Below are positions 1-7,934 of a DNA stretch of 64,000 nt, in pieces (position 1 is the stretch's first letter; every line of letters starts with the position of its first letter). The notes under the pieces are model-generated. The model saw only the letters and a program-made list of their open reading frames with translations. It ran no database searches and was not told the origin of the DNA. Made by a program: the position numbers and the translations under genes. Source of the DNA: Desulfovibrio sp. ZJ209 (GTDB lineage Bacteria; Desulfobacterota; Desulfovibrionia; Desulfovibrionales; Desulfovibrionaceae); the NCBI RefSeq assembly GCF_011039135.1, contig NZ_JAAKEJ010000004.1, positions 1 to 64,000 of the forward strand, in the 5' to 3' direction.

Positions 1-4
1 AGCC

Positions 5-120
5 ATTTTGGCAGCCACGGAGTAGAGGGTACACCCGATCCCATTCCGAACTCGGCAGTTAAGCTCTTCCTCGCCGATGATACTGCGCATCTTCGCGCGG
101 GAAAGTAGGAAGCTGCCAAA
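5..120 (+). rRNA. rrf: 5S ribosomal RNA
   Basis: The ends pair with each other (ttggcagc at 8-15 with gctgccaa at 112-119), forming helix I of 5S rRNA. The conserved internal segment cccattccgaactcggcagt and the gccgatgatactgcg segment are present at the usual places, and the length of about 115 nt fits the family. 16S and 23S would lie upstream, outside the window. A hairpin follows at 129-163, so this is probably the last gene of an rrn operon. Exact ends are approximate. Confidence 0.93.
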
Positions 121-128
121 TTCTTCCT

Positions 129-163
129 CCGCCCCCGAAAGGCTCACCGCCTTCCGGGGGCGG
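129..163 (+). terminator. Hairpin terminator of the rRNA operon
   Basis: A 15-nt stem with one mismatch (129-143 with 149-163, loop tcacc) starts 9 nt after the 5S gene. It is followed by only a weak T run, so it may be a hairpin that helps termination rather than a full intrinsic terminator. Confidence 0.6.
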
Positions 164-353
164 ATGCGTTTAAGGCGACGCGCGCTCGGGGCAAGTGGCT
201 CTGCCTGAGGGCCGCTTGACCTCGCCGGCGTTGAAAGTATCTCCGTTTCGGATTAATCCTCGTCTTGTTGCGTTTTCCGGGCCAGTCCTTTCGTGCCCTG
301 CGCGCGGCTCTGCTCCTGCTGCGTGTCACCCACTACCTCAGCTGGTAGCATGT

Positions 354-1981
354 ATGAACAATACCCTGCACTATGGCGATTGCCTGAATATCCTGCGCGA
401 GATGCCGGAGAACTGCATTGACCTGATTTACCTTGACCCACCCTTCAACTCCAATCGCGATTACAACGCCTTTTTCGGGGGGGGGGGGGTAGGAATGCAA
501 AGAATTTCGCGCAGATAACGGCATTTGAGGATACCTGGCACTGGGGGCCGCAGGCGGAAAAGGAATTTGGAGAACTGTTGAGCGATCCCAACTCGGGCCA
601 GTTGGGCGAAACGGTCATGCCAGCCCTGCGCTCCTTCCTCGGTGAAAACGACATGATGGCCTACCTGACCATGATGGCGAGCCGCCTGGTGGAGCTGAGC
701 AGGGTGCTCAAGGATACGGGCAGTCTGTACCTGCACTGCGACCCCACGGCCAGCCACTATTTAAAAATAGTGCTGGATGGAATTTTTGGAAAAGAGAATT
801 TCAGGAATGAAATCGTTTGGAGACGCACGCAACCAAAAAGCCATGTGAAAATCAATTTTTCCACAGCGCATGACACGATTTTAAGGTATGCAAAATCTGC
901 GCATACCTTCTTCAACATGGTGTATACTGAGCATGATAAAAATTATGTCGATAAATTTTACAGATATACGGATCCAGATGGGAGACGATACCGGCTTGAT
1001 AACCTCACGAACCCCAATAAAAACAGGCCGAACCTTACCTATGAATTCCTTGGTGTAACAAGAGTTTGGAGATGGACAAAGGAACGCATGCAAAAGGCCT
1101 ACGAAGATGGCATTGTCGTCCAGACCAGGCCCGGGGCGGTTCCCGTCAGAAAAAGTTATCTTGACGAAAAAAAGGGCCAGCCGATTACCGATTTTTGGGA
1201 TGATATAGAGCACCTTCACGGGGGATTCGCCGAGTATCTCGGCTACCCCACGCAGAAGCCGGTGGCCCTGCTCGAGCGCATCATCCGCGCTTCCAGCAAT
1301 CCCGGCGACATCGTGCTCGACCCCTTTTGCGGCTGCGGCACGGCCATCCATGCGGCGCACAAGCTGGGGAGGAAGTGGATAGGCATCGACATCAGCCATC
1401 TTGCCGTCGGCCTCATCAGGAAGCGTATGACAGAGGCCTTCCCGGACTGCGATTTCACGGTCTCGGGCACTCCCAAGGATGTGGAAGCCGCGCGCTTCCT
1501 GGCGGAAAGCAACGGCCTCGAGGGGCGCTACCAGTTCCAGTATTGGGCGCTTTCGCTGGTGGGCGGCATTCCGGCCAATGACAAGAAAAAGGGTGCGGAC
1601 AGCGGCTCGGACGGCTTTATCTGGGTCTATGACGCGCCGGACGCAAAGCAGCCCTTCAAGATCAATATCTCGGTAAAAAGCGGGAAAATCCCCGCAAACC
1701 ATATTCGTGAGCTGGGGGGTATGCTGGGCAAAGGCAAGGTGGAGATGTGCCTTTTGCTCACGCTGGAAAAGCCCAGCAAAAAAATGCTGGCCGATGCCCT
1801 GAGCTACGGGAACTATGCCTATCCGGGCGGCCTGGAATTTCCGCGCGTCCAGATACTCACCATTGCCGAGCTTTTGGAGGGAAAGAAGCCCGCGTATCTC
1901 GATTTCGGCGTGGGGTCGGCCATGCCCAAAAAAGCAAAAAAAGAAATAAAGAAGCAGACGCAGTACAAACTGCCGCAATAA
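354..1981 (+). CDS. Phase-variable DNA methyltransferase with nuclease-like C-terminal domain (frame broken at G13 tract)
   Basis: This is a beta-class adenine/cytosine-N4 DNA methyltransferase: motif IV DPPF (about residues 28-31) comes before motif I DPFCGCG (about residue 322). The C-terminal part carries GADSGSDG and, about 20 residues later, SVKSGK. This resembles the PD-(D/E)xK (Mrr-like) domain often fused to this methylase family, where Q-V-K is usual, so the nuclease could be altered. The reading frame is interrupted by 13 G at 477-489. From ATG 354 the frame stops at 518 (54 aa). The rest of the protein continues in another frame from 491 to 1981, beginning RNAKNFAQITAFEDTWHW, the sequence expected right after the DPPF region. 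Eleven or 14 G would restore one protein of about 541-542 aa. No separate restriction subunit or specificity gene is adjacent. The gene sits just after the rRNA operon, and its middle part is more AT-rich than its surroundings, suggesting acquisition. A homopolymer sequencing error cannot be excluded. Confidence 0.85.
477..489 (+). repeat. Poly-G tract (13 G), candidate phase-variation switch
   Basis: Thirteen consecutive G lie inside the methyltransferase frame, just after its DPPF motif. The tract would be read as glycine codons (ggg). With 13 G the downstream frame is lost; with 11 or 14 it is restored. Tracts this long are prone to slipped-strand mispairing, the usual basis of phase-variable methyltransferases. 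Confidence 0.9.
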
Positions 1982-2114
1982 TCCGCCCCGGGGCTGGAAG
2001 GCGGAGAAGAAGACACGGCCGCTCATCGCACTCCGTGGGAGACAGGGGGGCAACGCGGGGGGTAACAGGGCGCTGTAAAGCTGGCGACCTGTTTTTATGG
2101 AAAAAAGCGCATGA

Positions 2115-2146
2115 AAAATCCCGGTGACACCGGGATTTTCTTTTTC
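2115..2146. terminator. Bidirectional intrinsic terminator
   Basis: Two perfect 12-nt arms (2115-2126 and 2128-2139) are flanked by A residues on one side and a T run on the other. The hairpin can stop both the methyltransferase transcript from the left and the flavin reductase transcript from the right. The rest of the 1982-2196 gap shows nothing else. Confidence 0.75.
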
Positions 2147-2196
2147 CTGCGCTGGTCCCCACAGAGTGGGCGTTGCTCATGCTTTCGGCATGGGGG

Positions 2197-2733
2197 CTAA
2201 TGAATGATATACGCCGCCACGATCTCCCCATAAAACGCCGTGTGGTAGGTGCGGTTGAGGGCCTTGGTGAGGTCCGTGCCCGTGGCCGGGTGATAGGTGT
2301 CGCGCAAGCCCTGCGGGATGGCCGCCGGGTCCTGCGCCTGCCGGTAGGTTACCCGGCATTCCAGCGTGAGCGGCAGCTCGCGGATGCCGGGCACGGAGAT
2401 CACTTCCGGCGCTTCGAGGTGCAGCCCGAGGCCGCTTATCTTGTCCATGTCCCGGCCGGACTTGGTGCCGGCGACGCCAAGGATGCGCCGGTCGATGGGC
2501 CCTGTGGGCACATTGATGGTGAACTCGGGCGTGTCCAGCAAAAATTCGTAGCTCAGGCGGCTCTCGCGCACGAAGGTGATGAACATGGGCAACCCCCAGT
2601 CGATGCCGAGCATGCCCCAGGCGATGGTCATGGTGTTCACGCGCTGGCCCGAGCGCGTGGTGAGCAGGATGCCCCCGGGAAGGGCCTGCAGGATGTGGGA
2701 CGCGGCGGCAAGCGGTTCAATGGGTTCTTTCAT
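2197..2733 (-). CDS. Flavin reductase family protein (flavoredoxin-like)
   Basis: The 178-aa protein has the flavin reductase-like FMN-binding split-barrel pattern: an N-terminal LPGGILLTTRSG strand, an NTMTIAWGMLG turn, and the later TINVPTG and GLGLHLEAP segments. Members bind FMN and use NAD(P)H, or act as electron-transfer flavoredoxins. The start at 2733 has a strong Shine-Dalgarno (gggagg) 6 nt upstream; longer in-frame starts lack one. A second, more distant member of the superfamily lies at 43597. It is transcribed alone, away from the hydrolase at 3025. The partner is unknown; the family assignment is firm, the physiological role is not. Confidence 0.8.
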   Translation of the reverse strand: MKEPIEPLAAASHILQALPGGILLTTRSGQRVNTMTIAWGMLGIDWGLPMFITFVRESRLSYEFLLDTPEFTINVPTGPIDRRILGVAGTKSGRDMDKISGLGLHLEAPEVISVPGIRELPLTLECRVTYRQAQDPAAIPQGLRDTYHPATGTDLTKALNRTYHTAFYGEIVAAYIIH

Positions 2734-2880
2734 GGCATTCCTCCCTTGTGGAAGATGGTATAGCGCCCGCGCACGAAGGGCGCAACGCCGGGCCCCCCTG
2801 GGCGGCTCAGCCCGTAAAACAAGAGGCCTGCGTCTTGCCTGCCCACACAAGAGTCGCCCGCAGGAGGCACCTTGCCTGTA

Positions 2881-2909
2881 TTGTCGTCGGGCGAGGAATC
2901 GTCCATACT
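2881..2909 (+). promoter_or_regulatory. Possible sigma-70 promoter for the alpha/beta hydrolase
   Basis: TTGTCG (2881-2886) and CATACT (2904-2909) are separated by 17 nt, about 115 nt ahead of the start at 3025. Both hexamers match the consensus at four of six positions, so this is only a candidate. Confidence 0.3.
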
Positions 2910-3024
2910 CAGGATGCACGGATGCAGCGGGGGCACGGCGCGCCCTGCGCGCAATGAGGAACAGCAGGCACGCAGGCCGCCATCAGGCTGCCCGCACGTG
3001 GCTTTTCACCTTACGGAGGCTGGC

Positions 3025-4065
3025 ATGAAGTGGGGAATTTCTCTTTTTTCGGGGGCTCTTCTTGTCGTCGCCCTCTGTCTCTCCAGCTCCGCGCGGGAGC
3101 TCCCCGCCCGCTCCCTGCCGGTGCCCGAAGACGCCAGCCCGGCCCTGAAGCAGGCCATCGAGGCCGACGCCTCGGCCATTCCGTGGCACCTCGAGCCGAA
3201 GGACGCCGGCGCCTGGAAGGAGCTTGTGCAAAAAGCCGCCTCCGCCACGGCGGAAAAGGTTCCCGGCCTGCTCAGGCAGCTTGAGATCAAGTGCGAAAAA
3301 AGCGCCATCGCCGGCGTGCCCGTGTTCCTGCTGGAGCCGCCGGCGCTGCCCCCAGCGCATGCGGACAAGGTCCTCCTCTATTTCCACGGCGGCGGCTATG
3401 TGTTCAATCCCGGCATGGCGGGCCTGCCCGAAGGCATCTACATGGCGGCCATCGGCAAGTTCAAGGTCGTGGCCGTGGATTACCGGCTGGCGCCGGAATT
3501 TCCCTATCCCGCCGCACTGGACGACGCCATGGCGGTGTACAAGGCCCTGCTCGAGAACTACCCCGCGAAAAATATCGGTGTCTTCGGTTCCTCCACGGGC
3601 GGCGGCATGACCCTGGCGCTCTGCCTGCGCGCGCGGCAGGAGGGCCTGCCCATGCCCGGCGCCATCGCCCCGGGCACCCCCTGGAGCGACCTCTCCAAGA
3701 CGGGCGACAGCTATTTTGCCAACGCCCATGTGGACGACGTGCTCGTGCGGTATGAGGGGCTGCTGGAGGGCATGGCCAAGGCCTATGCCGGGGGCCGTGA
3801 CCTCAAGGAGCCGCTGCTCTCGCCCGTGTATGGCGACATACGGGGCTTTCCGCCGGCCATCCTTGGCACGGGCACGCGCGACCTCTTTTTGAGCAATACT
3901 GTTCGCACGCACCGCAAGCTGCGCGAGGCCGGCGTCCCGGCCGACCTGCTCGTCATGGAGGGCCTGTCGCACTGGCAATATGTGCAATTGCCGCCCGAGG
4001 CGCCGGAAACGCAGTTCTATTTTTCCGAAGTGGCGAAATTTTTTGAGAAGCACCTGGGGAAGTGA
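3025..4065 (+). CDS. Secreted alpha/beta hydrolase, HSL-type esterase/lipase
   Basis: The 346-aa protein begins with a hydrophobic signal sequence (about residues 1-23). It has the hormone-sensitive-lipase layout: oxyanion-hole motif HGGG (121-124), nucleophile elbow GSSTG with Ser190, then Asp286 in GTRD and His316 in LSHW completing the triad. It probably hydrolyses small carboxylic esters in the periplasm or outside the cell. The start at 3025 follows ggagg with good spacing; upstream in-frame starts have no ribosome-binding site. It stands alone between divergent and convergent neighbours, so its substrate cannot be inferred. Confidence 0.85.
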   Translation: MKWGISLFSGALLVVALCLSSSARELPARSLPVPEDASPALKQAIEADASAIPWHLEPKDAGAWKELVQKAASATAEKVPGLLRQLEIKCEKSAIAGVPVFLLEPPALPPAHADKVLLYFHGGGYVFNPGMAGLPEGIYMAAIGKFKVVAVDYRLAPEFPYPAALDDAMAVYKALLENYPAKNIGVFGSSTGGGMTLALCLRARQEGLPMPGAIAPGTPWSDLSKTGDSYFANAHVDDVLVRYEGLLEGMAKAYAGGRDLKEPLLSPVYGDIRGFPPAILGTGTRDLFLSNTVRTHRKLREAGVPADLLVMEGLSHWQYVQLPPEAPETQFYFSEVAKFFEKHLGK

Positions 4066-4158
4066 GCGGGGCGCCAGCGGTTGGCGGCAGGGCTCATGGG
4101 GCTGGCCGTGGGGCGGGCAGGACGTGCGGCGTGCAGCCCGGATGCGCGAAGGGAGTTT

Positions 4159-4554
4159 TTATTCATACAAATCATTATTGCGTTTTAATGTTTCGGTACA
4201 GGCGACCTTGGCCTGCAAGGCGACAATTTTTAATTCGTCGATGGAAATGTCACTGCGCGGGCTTTTATTGATATGATACAAGAAGGAATAGGAGACATCT
4301 TCAAAAATTTGTTTTTCCCTCTCCACGAGCTCGGGAAATTCTGTAGTATTATACTTTGAAAGGATGCTCAGGAAGAAAGAGGTACAGATATTCTCATAAT
4401 ATTTGAGAAAACTTTGTTTATCCAAAAAAGTTATATTGCAAATATTGGTTATGAGGCCACAATAGAGCAAAAGGCAGTCGTCTCGTGAGGAGGAACTATA
4501 TTTATCCCTGATCATCTCAATGGGCGAGACATCTTTTTCAGTAGTTTCAGACAT
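4159..4554 (-). CDS. Hypothetical protein, AT-rich
   Basis: I do not recognise this 131-aa protein. It appears soluble and mostly helical, with a charged tail, and has no signal peptide or metal-binding pattern. The start at 4554 is preferred because ggag lies 7 nt upstream; an in-frame ATG at 4581 lacks a ribosome-binding site. Base composition is far more AT-rich than the surrounding chromosome and resembles the gene at 5302, suggesting both arrived by transfer. It reads opposite to both neighbours. It may be a real accessory gene or a remnant. Confidence 0.5.
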   Translation of the reverse strand: MSETTEKDVSPIEMIRDKYSSSSRDDCLLLYCGLITNICNITFLDKQSFLKYYENICTSFFLSILSKYNTTEFPELVEREKQIFEDVSYSFLYHINKSPRSDISIDELKIVALQAKVACTETLKRNNDLYE

Positions 4555-4832
4555 GAAGGGCTCCAGTGCTGTTTTTTCCATTGGCCTGGCCCAAGCCGGA
4601 TGTGTTCCGGCAGTACAAGGAAATACGCAGAGATACCACCTTTTCCCGTCTATATACTATCAGGAAGATGGGTAGTTATCAAACAGTTAAATTTAACGTT
4701 GCATGAGGTTTTAAAATGCAGGGGAGGCGGGGAGCTCTCTGCCTGGTTTGCCGCCCGCGCTCCATACACCCGGCCGCATGCGCAACGGGCGCGGGACGCG
4801 GCCGGCTCTTGCCGAGGCCCCGGGGGAACGCC

Positions 4833-5246
4833 ATGTGGAAATACTATGCCCTGCTTTCGGCCCTGTTCGCGGCGCTCACGGCCATCTTTTCCAAGATGGG
4901 CGTGCGCGGCGTGGACGCGGGCCTCGCCACGGCCATCCGGGTGAGCTTCATCCTCGTGCTCGTCTGGGGCATCGCGCTCTTTGACGGCAGCGCGCGCGGG
5001 GTGCGCGCCATCCCGGGCAACACGTGGCTCTTTCTCCTGCTTTCGGCCGTGGCCACGGGCCTTTCGTGGCTCTTCTACTTCAAGGCGCTGGAAACGGGCG
5101 ATGTGTCGCGCGTGGCGCCCATCGACAAGCTGAGCGTGCCCATCACCATCCTGCTCGCCTTCCTGCTGCTGGGCGAGAGCCTGAGCTGGAAGGTCATCCT
5201 CGGCGGCGCGCTCATCACCCTCGGCACCATCGTGCTCGCGTTGTAG
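4833..5246 (+). CDS. Half-size EamA/DMT-family membrane transporter
   Basis: The 137-aa protein has four to five hydrophobic segments forming one EamA repeat. Features include the N-terminal ALFAALTAIFSKMGV helix and the closing PITILLAFLLLGESLS...GGALITLGTI pattern. Most drug/metabolite transporters carry two such repeats (about 300 aa). Single-repeat members exist and are expected to work as dimers. The start at 4833 follows ggggga. It is GC-rich like the bulk genome, whereas the genes on either side are AT-rich. Substrate unknown. Confidence 0.75.
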   Translation: MWKYYALLSALFAALTAIFSKMGVRGVDAGLATAIRVSFILVLVWGIALFDGSARGVRAIPGNTWLFLLLSAVATGLSWLFYFKALETGDVSRVAPIDKLSVPITILLAFLLLGESLSWKVILGGALITLGTIVLAL

Positions 5247-5301
5247 AACGGTTTATAAACGGCTCTCATAACGCCTGCGAAGGTACATAAGGAGGCAGCC
5301 C

Positions 5302-6045
5302 ATGCGACCAGAATTGAAGACACATATGGAAGCCCTTCTCACGCGGCTTCCTGAAGACCTTCTCTCCCGGAAAGGGACGGTATTCTTTAGCGAGGCGGAT
5401 ACGCTTTTTAATGGTTATGGGGTCTATCTTCTCGGTGCGAATCCAGGAGGAGAGCCGGACGATCAGGATTTTACCATCCAGAAAAGTCTTGAGAATTTTG
5501 GGGAACATGACACACACAACGCCTATATCAGTGAATATTTTAAGGACCCTGAAAGAAAGCTCCAAAATACTTTTCAAAAGAATATCCAATATATTTTTGA
5601 TAGCCTTAATTTGAATTTAAAAAATACATGTGGGAGCAATATTGTATTTGAACGTAGCAAGAGTTTTAAAGATATATCTAAAAAATTAATACCCGTATGT
5701 TTTAAAGCGCATAAATATATTATTAATACAATTCTAAAACCAAGTGTAATTATAGCCATTGGGAAAAATTCTTATGAAATATTAAAAAATAAATGGAATG
5801 ATGACGTATGGGATGAGATAGTTTTCAAAAGCGATACTGGAGAAGATTTGGGTCCCTGTGCTCCGGCATATGTGCAATCCAAGGATGCAAAAAAGGTTTT
5901 GCTGTATATTCCCCATCCCTCCTATGGAAGATGGTTTTGTAAATACAGCGGAAATCCAAAAATTGCCGAAGCCATGGCCGGCATAATCGCCGATGTGCGC
6001 AGCAAAAGGGCAACCAATATCCCGTTGGAATGGAATTTCAGCTAA
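5302..6045 (+). CDS. Uracil-DNA glycosylase superfamily-like protein, AT-rich
   Basis: The 247-aa protein has a pattern reminiscent of the uracil-DNA glycosylase fold. LLGANPGGEP near residue 44 resembles motif A (GxxPG), IIAIGKNSYEIL resembles the central helix strand, and IPHPSYGRW near residue 205 resembles the HPS motif B. This suggests DNA-base recognition, but it is an inference from short motifs. The start has a good aaggagg box 6 nt upstream. The coding region is much more AT-rich than its neighbours and uses many ATA/AAA codons, signs of recent acquisition. It could be part of a defence or mobile module; no mobility gene is visible nearby. Confidence 0.55.
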   Translation: MRPELKTHMEALLTRLPEDLLSRKGTVFFSEADTLFNGYGVYLLGANPGGEPDDQDFTIQKSLENFGEHDTHNAYISEYFKDPERKLQNTFQKNIQYIFDSLNLNLKNTCGSNIVFERSKSFKDISKKLIPVCFKAHKYIINTILKPSVIIAIGKNSYEILKNKWNDDVWDEIVFKSDTGEDLGPCAPAYVQSKDAKKVLLYIPHPSYGRWFCKYSGNPKIAEAMAGIIADVRSKRATNIPLEWNFS

Positions 6046-6126
6046 AAAGCTGACATCCTGTTATCCGGTGCCGCTGACACTCACGGTCGCACGAGCCGCC
6101 TGCGGGCGCAGACAAAGGGCGCCCGT

Positions 6127-6597
6127 TCAGGCTTTGGGCTTCTCCCCGGCCACGTCCTCGAGGCCGGAGCCGCCGAAGCTGTTGTCGCCGCGCTTGGTGC
6201 GGTCGATCTCACGCACCGGCTCCCATTTCACTTCCATGCAGGCCTTGAACACCATCTGGCAGATGCGGTCGCCGGGGTGCACGGTGAAGGGCTCGTCCGA
6301 CAGGTTGATGAGGACGACGCCTATCTCGGCGCGGCTGTCCGAATCCACGGTGCCCGGCGTGTTGAGCACGGTGATGCCGTGGTTCAGGGCGAGGCCGCTC
6401 CTCGGGCGGATCTGGCACTCGTAGCCGCGCGGGATCTGCATCCTGAGGCCCGTGGGGATGAGGGCGCGCTTGCCCGGCGCAAGGGTCACGGGCTCTTTCA
6501 GGGCGGCGCGCACGTCCATGCCCGCGGCCGAGGGCGAGGTGGGCGCGGGCAGCTCCATGCCGGAATGATTGACGACCTTGACGGTGATGCGTTCCAT
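6127..6597 (-). CDS. dut: Deoxyuridine 5'-triphosphate nucleotidohydrolase
   Basis: The 156-aa trimeric dUTPase hydrolyses dUTP to dUMP and pyrophosphate, keeping uracil out of DNA and feeding thymidylate synthesis. Motifs seen in order: AGMDVRA (1), RPRSGLAL (2), GTVDSDSRAE (3), DRICQMVF (4), RGDNSFGGSG (5). The catalytic Asp of motif 3 is present, but the Tyr normally found in DxDYRG is Ser and the following Gly is Ala. Motif 5 also departs from the usual GGFGSTG. The start at 6597 follows a ggagg-type box. It is divergent from the HDAC-like gene at 6795. Confidence 0.9.
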   Translation of the reverse strand: MERITVKVVNHSGMELPAPTSPSAAGMDVRAALKEPVTLAPGKRALIPTGLRMQIPRGYECQIRPRSGLALNHGITVLNTPGTVDSDSRAEIGVVLINLSDEPFTVHPGDRICQMVFKACMEVKWEPVREIDRTKRGDNSFGGSGLEDVAGEKPKA

Positions 6598-6725
6598 GCA
6601 AGCCTCCGTGGCGGAAGAATATGGGCCGAGTGTAACCGCGCGACAACGCTTTGTAAATTCGGGGTTTGCCGGCCACGCGGCGGCTGCGGAAAGGATTTTT
6701 GCAGGCTGGGAAATTTAACTTGCGT

Positions 6726-6740
6726 CTATAGTTCCTATAG
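6726..6740. promoter_or_regulatory. Palindromic ctatag pair, possible operator
   Basis: Two ctatag palindromes separated by ttc form a 15-bp inverted repeat, 55 bp ahead of the HDAC-like start. The position fits an operator or promoter-overlapping site, but no cognate regulator is known. Confidence 0.3.
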
Positions 6741-6794
6741 GGTCCATACTGCCTGAAACAACCGGCCTGAGCGCCGGAAAACAAGGAGGACCCC

Positions 6795-7916
6795 ATGCCC
6801 CAAAAGCGCAAGACCGGCCTGATGTATTCGGACGCCTTCGCCAACTACAAGGCCGGCGACGGCTATCTTTGCATGTCCGCGGGCTTCAACCCGTGGATGG
6901 CGGCCAACGATTATTACGACACGCCCGAGCGCGTGACCGAGGCCCGCGACCTGCTCGAAAAGTCGGGCCTCATGGACAAGCTCACGCCCGTTGAGGCGGT
7001 GAAGGCGGACAAGGAGGCGCTCGTAGGCTTCCATTCGCAGGAATATATCGACAAGCTCGAGCGCCTGAGCGCCGCTGAGGGCGGCGAGGTGGGCGAGCTC
7101 TGCCAGATCGGCCCCGGGGGCCTCGATGTCATCCGCGAGGCCGTGGGCGGCGACATGGCGGCGCTCGACGCCATCATGGCCGGCGAGATCGACAATGCCT
7201 TCTGCCTGCAAAGGCCACCGGCCGCGCACGCCGAGCGCGAGATGGGCTTCGGCTTCTGCGTGGTCAACGATTTCAACATCCTCATCAATTACGCGCGCGA
7301 GAAGCACGGCCTTAAGCGCATCATGGTCATCGACTTTGACAACCACTATAAAAAGGGTATTGAGGACGCCTGGTACGGCACGGACGAAGTGCTCTACGCC
7401 GAGGTGCACCAGACCGGGGCCCTCGCGGAAAACAGCGCCGCGGACCGCAATGCGGACATGACCGGCGAGGGCAGGGGCAGGGGCCACAACGTGGTCATCC
7501 CCATGCCCGCGGGCGCCGGCGATGAGGCCTATATCAAGGCCTTCGAGGACATCATCATCCCCATTGGCATGCAGTACAGGCCCGAGCTCGTGGTGCTCAT
7601 CGCGGGCTATGCCTCCAACATCTTCGACCCGCTCTGCCGCCAGCAGGTAACGGCCACGGGTTACAGGAAACTGGTGGAGCTCGCGCAGGGCCTGGCCGAC
7701 GCCACGGCGCACGGGCGGCTCATCGCCCTGCTCGAGGGCGGCAAGGGCAACTACATGTCGTTCTGCATCCTCAAGAGCATCGAGGCCCTTTCCGGCGAAA
7801 GCACCGAAGTCACGGACCCCACCGCGGGCCTCATCGTGCGCAACCACCTCACCCATGACCAGCAGGTGGCCATCGACGCGGTGAAGGCCGTGCTCGCGCC
7901 TTACTGGAAACTGTAG
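6795..7916 (+). CDS. Histone deacetylase-fold protein with altered active site
   Basis: The 373-aa protein follows the class II HDAC/acetylpolyamine amidohydrolase pattern along its length: HPxR-like start region, RPP..HAE (140-147), DxDxH (D180, D182, H184), VLYAEVHQ, VVIPMP, LEGG near 313. Key catalytic positions differ. The His-His pair of the GHHA motif is AAHA, the third zinc ligand in the AGFDA motif is replaced (GYAS, 271-274), and the Tyr after LEGG is Lys. Zinc-dependent deacetylation is therefore doubtful. The gene has a clear aaggagg box and is followed after 18 nt by the metallo-beta-lactamase-fold gene, so the two probably form an operon. Confidence 0.8.
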   Translation: MPQKRKTGLMYSDAFANYKAGDGYLCMSAGFNPWMAANDYYDTPERVTEARDLLEKSGLMDKLTPVEAVKADKEALVGFHSQEYIDKLERLSAAEGGEVGELCQIGPGGLDVIREAVGGDMAALDAIMAGEIDNAFCLQRPPAAHAEREMGFGFCVVNDFNILINYAREKHGLKRIMVIDFDNHYKKGIEDAWYGTDEVLYAEVHQTGALAENSAADRNADMTGEGRGRGHNVVIPMPAGAGDEAYIKAFEDIIIPIGMQYRPELVVLIAGYASNIFDPLCRQQVTATGYRKLVELAQGLADATAHGRLIALLEGGKGNYMSFCILKSIEALSGESTEVTDPTAGLIVRNHLTHDQQVAIDAVKAVLAPYWKL

Positions 7917-7934
7917 AAAAAGAAGGAGGAAACC

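Noticed and set aside
325-350. A stretch (ctacctcagctggtag) that resembles the D-arm of a tRNA, just after the 5S gene.
   Set aside because: No anticodon arm, T-arm or acceptor pairing follows; the sequence runs directly into the methyltransferase start. It may be a tRNA relic, but this cannot be supported.
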